A stretch of DNA of 64,000 bases. Source: Pontibacillus chungwhensis BH030062. GTDB lineage: Bacteria > Bacillota > Bacilli > Bacillales > BH030062. Under the pieces are notes generated by a model. It was not told the DNA's origin. It did not search any database and was given only the letters and a program-made list of their open reading frames with translations. Within the stretch, counting starts at the first letter, position 1. Every line of letters starts with the position of its first letter. Of the stretch, positions 61,885-64,000 are shown piece by piece. The translations under genes were made by a program, and so were the position numbers. Location of the stretch: assembly GCF_000770675.1 (NCBI RefSeq), contig NZ_AVBG01000018.1:1-64000 (forward strand), read 5' to 3'.

Positions 61885-62844
61885 ATGCCTCAGCAAACTT
61901 ACTTAGCTCATGGAAAAGTACATGATCTATTCGCGAATATACAGAGTGTCATGATCGGGAAAGAAGAAGTGACAACATTAAGTATTGTAGCTTTACTCGC
62001 GAAGGGTCATGTTCTCTTAGAAGATGTTCCAGGTGTAGGGAAAACAATGCTTGTTCGAACACTATCAAAGTCAGTTGACTGTGAATTTAGACGTATTCAG
62101 TTCACGCCAGACTTATTACCTTCTGATGTGACAGGTGTTTCGATTTATAATCCGAAAACTCTTGAATTTGAATTTCGTCCTGGCCCGCTCTTAGGGAATA
62201 TTGTGCTTGCAGATGAAATCAATCGTACCTCGCCGAAAACACAGTCTTCTTTACTAGAAGGAATGGAAGAAAGTCATGTAACGGTTGATGGGAATACGAT
62301 TGAACTTAAACGTCCATTCTTCGTTATGGCTACTCAAAATCCAATTGAATATGAAGGGACATATCCGCTACCAGAAGCTCAGTTGGATCGTTTCTTATTG
62401 AAATTAAATATGGGGTATCCTTCTGCAGCTGAAGAGATGCAGATGCTTGACTTAATATCTAATGACCACCCAATAAACCGGGTACAGGCTGTTATGACGA
62501 AGGAAGAGCTGATTGAATTACAGAATCGAGCTGCAGAGGTGTATGTTGATCCAAATATTCAACGCTATATCGTAAATGTCGTTTCGGAGACAAGGCGCCA
62601 TCCGTCCGCTTACCTTGGTGTAAGTCCCCGCGGATCGATCGCGCTGATGAAAGCAGCAAAAGCGTATGCCTTTATTCAAGATAGAGATTTTGTTCTTCCG
62701 GATGATGTGAAATATTTAGCGCCCTTCGTATTATCCCATCGTCTCATCCTGAATTCAGAAGCGAAGTTTGAGGGGATGACCTCAGAAGATTTAGTGAACG
62801 ACATACTACAAAAAGTCTCAATCCCTGTGCGTAAGGAAAAATAG
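61885..62844 (+). CDS. MoxR-family AAA+ ATPase
   Basis: A 319-residue AAA+ chaperone-like ATPase. Walker A LLEDVPGVGKTML near residue 50, Walker B IVLADEINRTSPKTQSSLLEGMEE near 108, sensor 1 FFVMATQNPIEYEGTYPLPEAQLDRFLLK near 150 (read in parts), arginine finger region and lid domain after 220. MoxR proteins assemble or activate partners with VWA domains, usually with a DUF58 protein, which is exactly the next gene three bases on. ATG behind TAGGAGGAATCG. Confidence 0.94.
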   Translation: MPQQTYLAHGKVHDLFANIQSVMIGKEEVTTLSIVALLAKGHVLLEDVPGVGKTMLVRTLSKSVDCEFRRIQFTPDLLPSDVTGVSIYNPKTLEFEFRPGPLLGNIVLADEINRTSPKTQSSLLEGMEESHVTVDGNTIELKRPFFVMATQNPIEYEGTYPLPEAQLDRFLLKLNMGYPSAAEEMQMLDLISNDHPINRVQAVMTKEELIELQNRAAEVYVDPNIQRYIVNVVSETRRHPSAYLGVSPRGSIALMKAAKAYAFIQDRDFVLPDDVKYLAPFVLSHRLILNSEAKFEGMTSEDLVNDILQKVSIPVRKEK

Positions 62845-62847
62845 CGG

Positions 62848-64000
62848 ATGAAGCAAACAGCCCATGTCGTAGCGAAAATTGTGGTTACAATTCTTCTTTT
62901 CGCCATTCTATACGCTTATGCTATGTTTCAGGGTGGCTTTGTTAGTTGGTTTCTGTTTTACGGGATGCTTCCGTTGCTTCTATATATGCTAGGTGTGTTA
63001 CTCTATCCGATCTCCAATTGGAATATTGAACGGACGTTATCTAAATATATGTTTCAATCTGGAGATACGTTAGCTGTGGATGTTCATATAGAGAGAGGAT
63101 TGCCGTTCCCCCTTTATTATTGTGTCATCGAGGAATATGTTCCTGAAACGCTAAATAGGGTCGGGACGAAATCAGAAGGCTATCAATATATGGGGAATCC
63201 TGATGAACTTAGGAAGGCGAAACGAATTAAGCGTGTAGCATTTCCTTGGTTTAAGCGTTCAATCCACTTTCATTATGAATTTCCTCATCTGCCAAGAGGT
63301 GAGCACCATTTTCATAGTATACGAGTGAAAACAGGCGACTTCTTTGGATTTGTATCAAAGCAAGCTTATTACACCGTGCCTGGTAGAGTGCTCGTATATC
63401 CTCACAGAAGAGATGTCTCAATGACGAAGCGTGTGAATAGCTTTGATGAGGGGGCGGCTCCTTCCTATTCTCAAACGAAGCGGGATACCACTGTCGTAAC
63501 AGGGGTAAGAGAATATGCACCGGGAGATCGATTCTCTTGGATAGATTGGAAAACATCAGCTAAGAAGAATGCGATGATGACTAAGGAGTTCGAACAACAG
63601 AAGAGTTCGGATGTGTTGCTTATACTTGATGCTACCGAAGGTTTTGGGGAGAAGAGAATAGCGTTTGAGGGAAGTGTGGAGTTAACGGCTTCCATCATTG
63701 AGAGCTATAAGATAAGGGAATCTCAGCTTGCGTTCTTGGTTTTAGGAAGTGAGCATAAATTCTTTCCTTTCACGAAAGACCGTACTCAGTATGATGGGAT
63801 GAATCAATATTTATCTAAGGTTGAACCAGTGGGGAAAACAACGTTTGCTGAATCGTTACTGAAGCAGCAACAAGGATTGCCGAATCACTTAATCGTTATG
63901 GTTGTGACGCGAAGTCTTACTCCTTCATTAAAAACATCCGTTATTCGGTTGAAACAAAAACATGCGCGAGTTGTTTTCTTTTATATAGAAGCAAAAGAAC
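62848..64000 (+). CDS. DUF58 domain protein (partial, runs off the window)
   Basis: The first 384 codons of a DUF58 protein, cut by the window end. Two N-terminal helices (about 8-28 and 33-55) anchor it; then a beta-rich region and the DUF58 core VREYAPGDRFSWIDWKTSAK near residue 223-242, followed by a VWA-like LLILDATEGFGE segment (MIDAS-like Asp). DUF58 proteins pair with MoxR and often precede a transglutaminase-like gene. ATG 62848 lies three bases after the moxR stop. Confidence 0.9.
   Translation, partial: MKQTAHVVAKIVVTILLFAILYAYAMFQGGFVSWFLFYGMLPLLLYMLGVLLYPISNWNIERTLSKYMFQSGDTLAVDVHIERGLPFPLYYCVIEEYVPETLNRVGTKSEGYQYMGNPDELRKAKRIKRVAFPWFKRSIHFHYEFPHLPRGEHHFHSIRVKTGDFFGFVSKQAYYTVPGRVLVYPHRRDVSMTKRVNSFDEGAAPSYSQTKRDTTVVTGVREYAPGDRFSWIDWKTSAKKNAMMTKEFEQQKSSDVLLILDATEGFGEKRIAFEGSVELTASIIESYKIRESQLAFLVLGSEHKFFPFTKDRTQYDGMNQYLSKVEPVGKTTFAESLLKQQQGLPNHLIVMVVTRSLTPSLKTSVIRLKQKHARVVFFYIEAKE

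Overview
The window is chromosomal DNA of a low-GC Gram-positive bacterium of the family Bacillaceae, probably a salt-tolerant spore former of the Halobacillus/Pontibacillus type. That placement is inference. It rests on the gene order tsaE-tsaB-rimI-tsaD / ydiF / rex / ydiK-ydiL / groES-groEL, which is the Bacillus subtilis ydi-gro order, on AGGAGG ribosome sites with many TTG/GTG starts, and on Bacillaceae intergenic repeats.

Layout. 1-600: end of an rRNA operon (last bases of 23S, then 5S) with initiator tRNA-Met and tRNA-Asp. 700-12040: conserved housekeeping block (t6A tRNA modification, ABC-F protein, redox repressor Rex, two-gene ydiK/ydiL, CIRCE-controlled groESL), with a DnaA-box cluster between tsaD and ydiF. 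12040-18700: accessory island holding an AlbA_2-domain protein, a convergent overlapping pair (sce7726-type nuclease-like protein and T4-beta-like protein), and a two-gene Pycsar anti-phage system (nucleotide cyclase plus membrane effector). The genes are separated by REP-like hairpin repeats. 18860-30190: Bcr-type efflux pump, class III fructose-bisphosphatase, N-acetylmuramic acid operon (murR-murQ-murP), nucleoside hydrolase behind a guanine-type riboswitch and terminator, and DegV inside a pair of ~360-bp direct repeats.

30320-45350: glyoxylate shunt (aceB-aceA), adhE behind Rex operators, an ABC-2 transporter, RlmCD, a cysteine-rich protein facing a coiled-coil protein, and metNIQ under a SAM-I riboswitch. 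45635-52366: small membrane proteins, a general stress protein, and a thiol-redox cluster (ccdA, resA-like) run together with a two-component system. 52600-57903: a glycoside catabolic operon (GH2 enzyme, GPH symporter, ArsR-type regulator, aldose epimerase). 58459-64000: class I aldolase, a GH68 fructan enzyme with Cys/His-rich ends and no signal peptide, then moxR and the start of a DUF58 gene.

Several genes are tied together by regulation visible here: rex encodes the repressor whose operators precede adhE; metNIQ and the nucleoside hydrolase carry riboswitches; groESL carries CIRCE. The most interesting systems are the Pycsar/sce7726-beta island, the recurrent TTGATCAAACGTTTGATCAA hairpins, the intergenic repeat families, and the GH68 protein that looks like a spore-surface enzyme.
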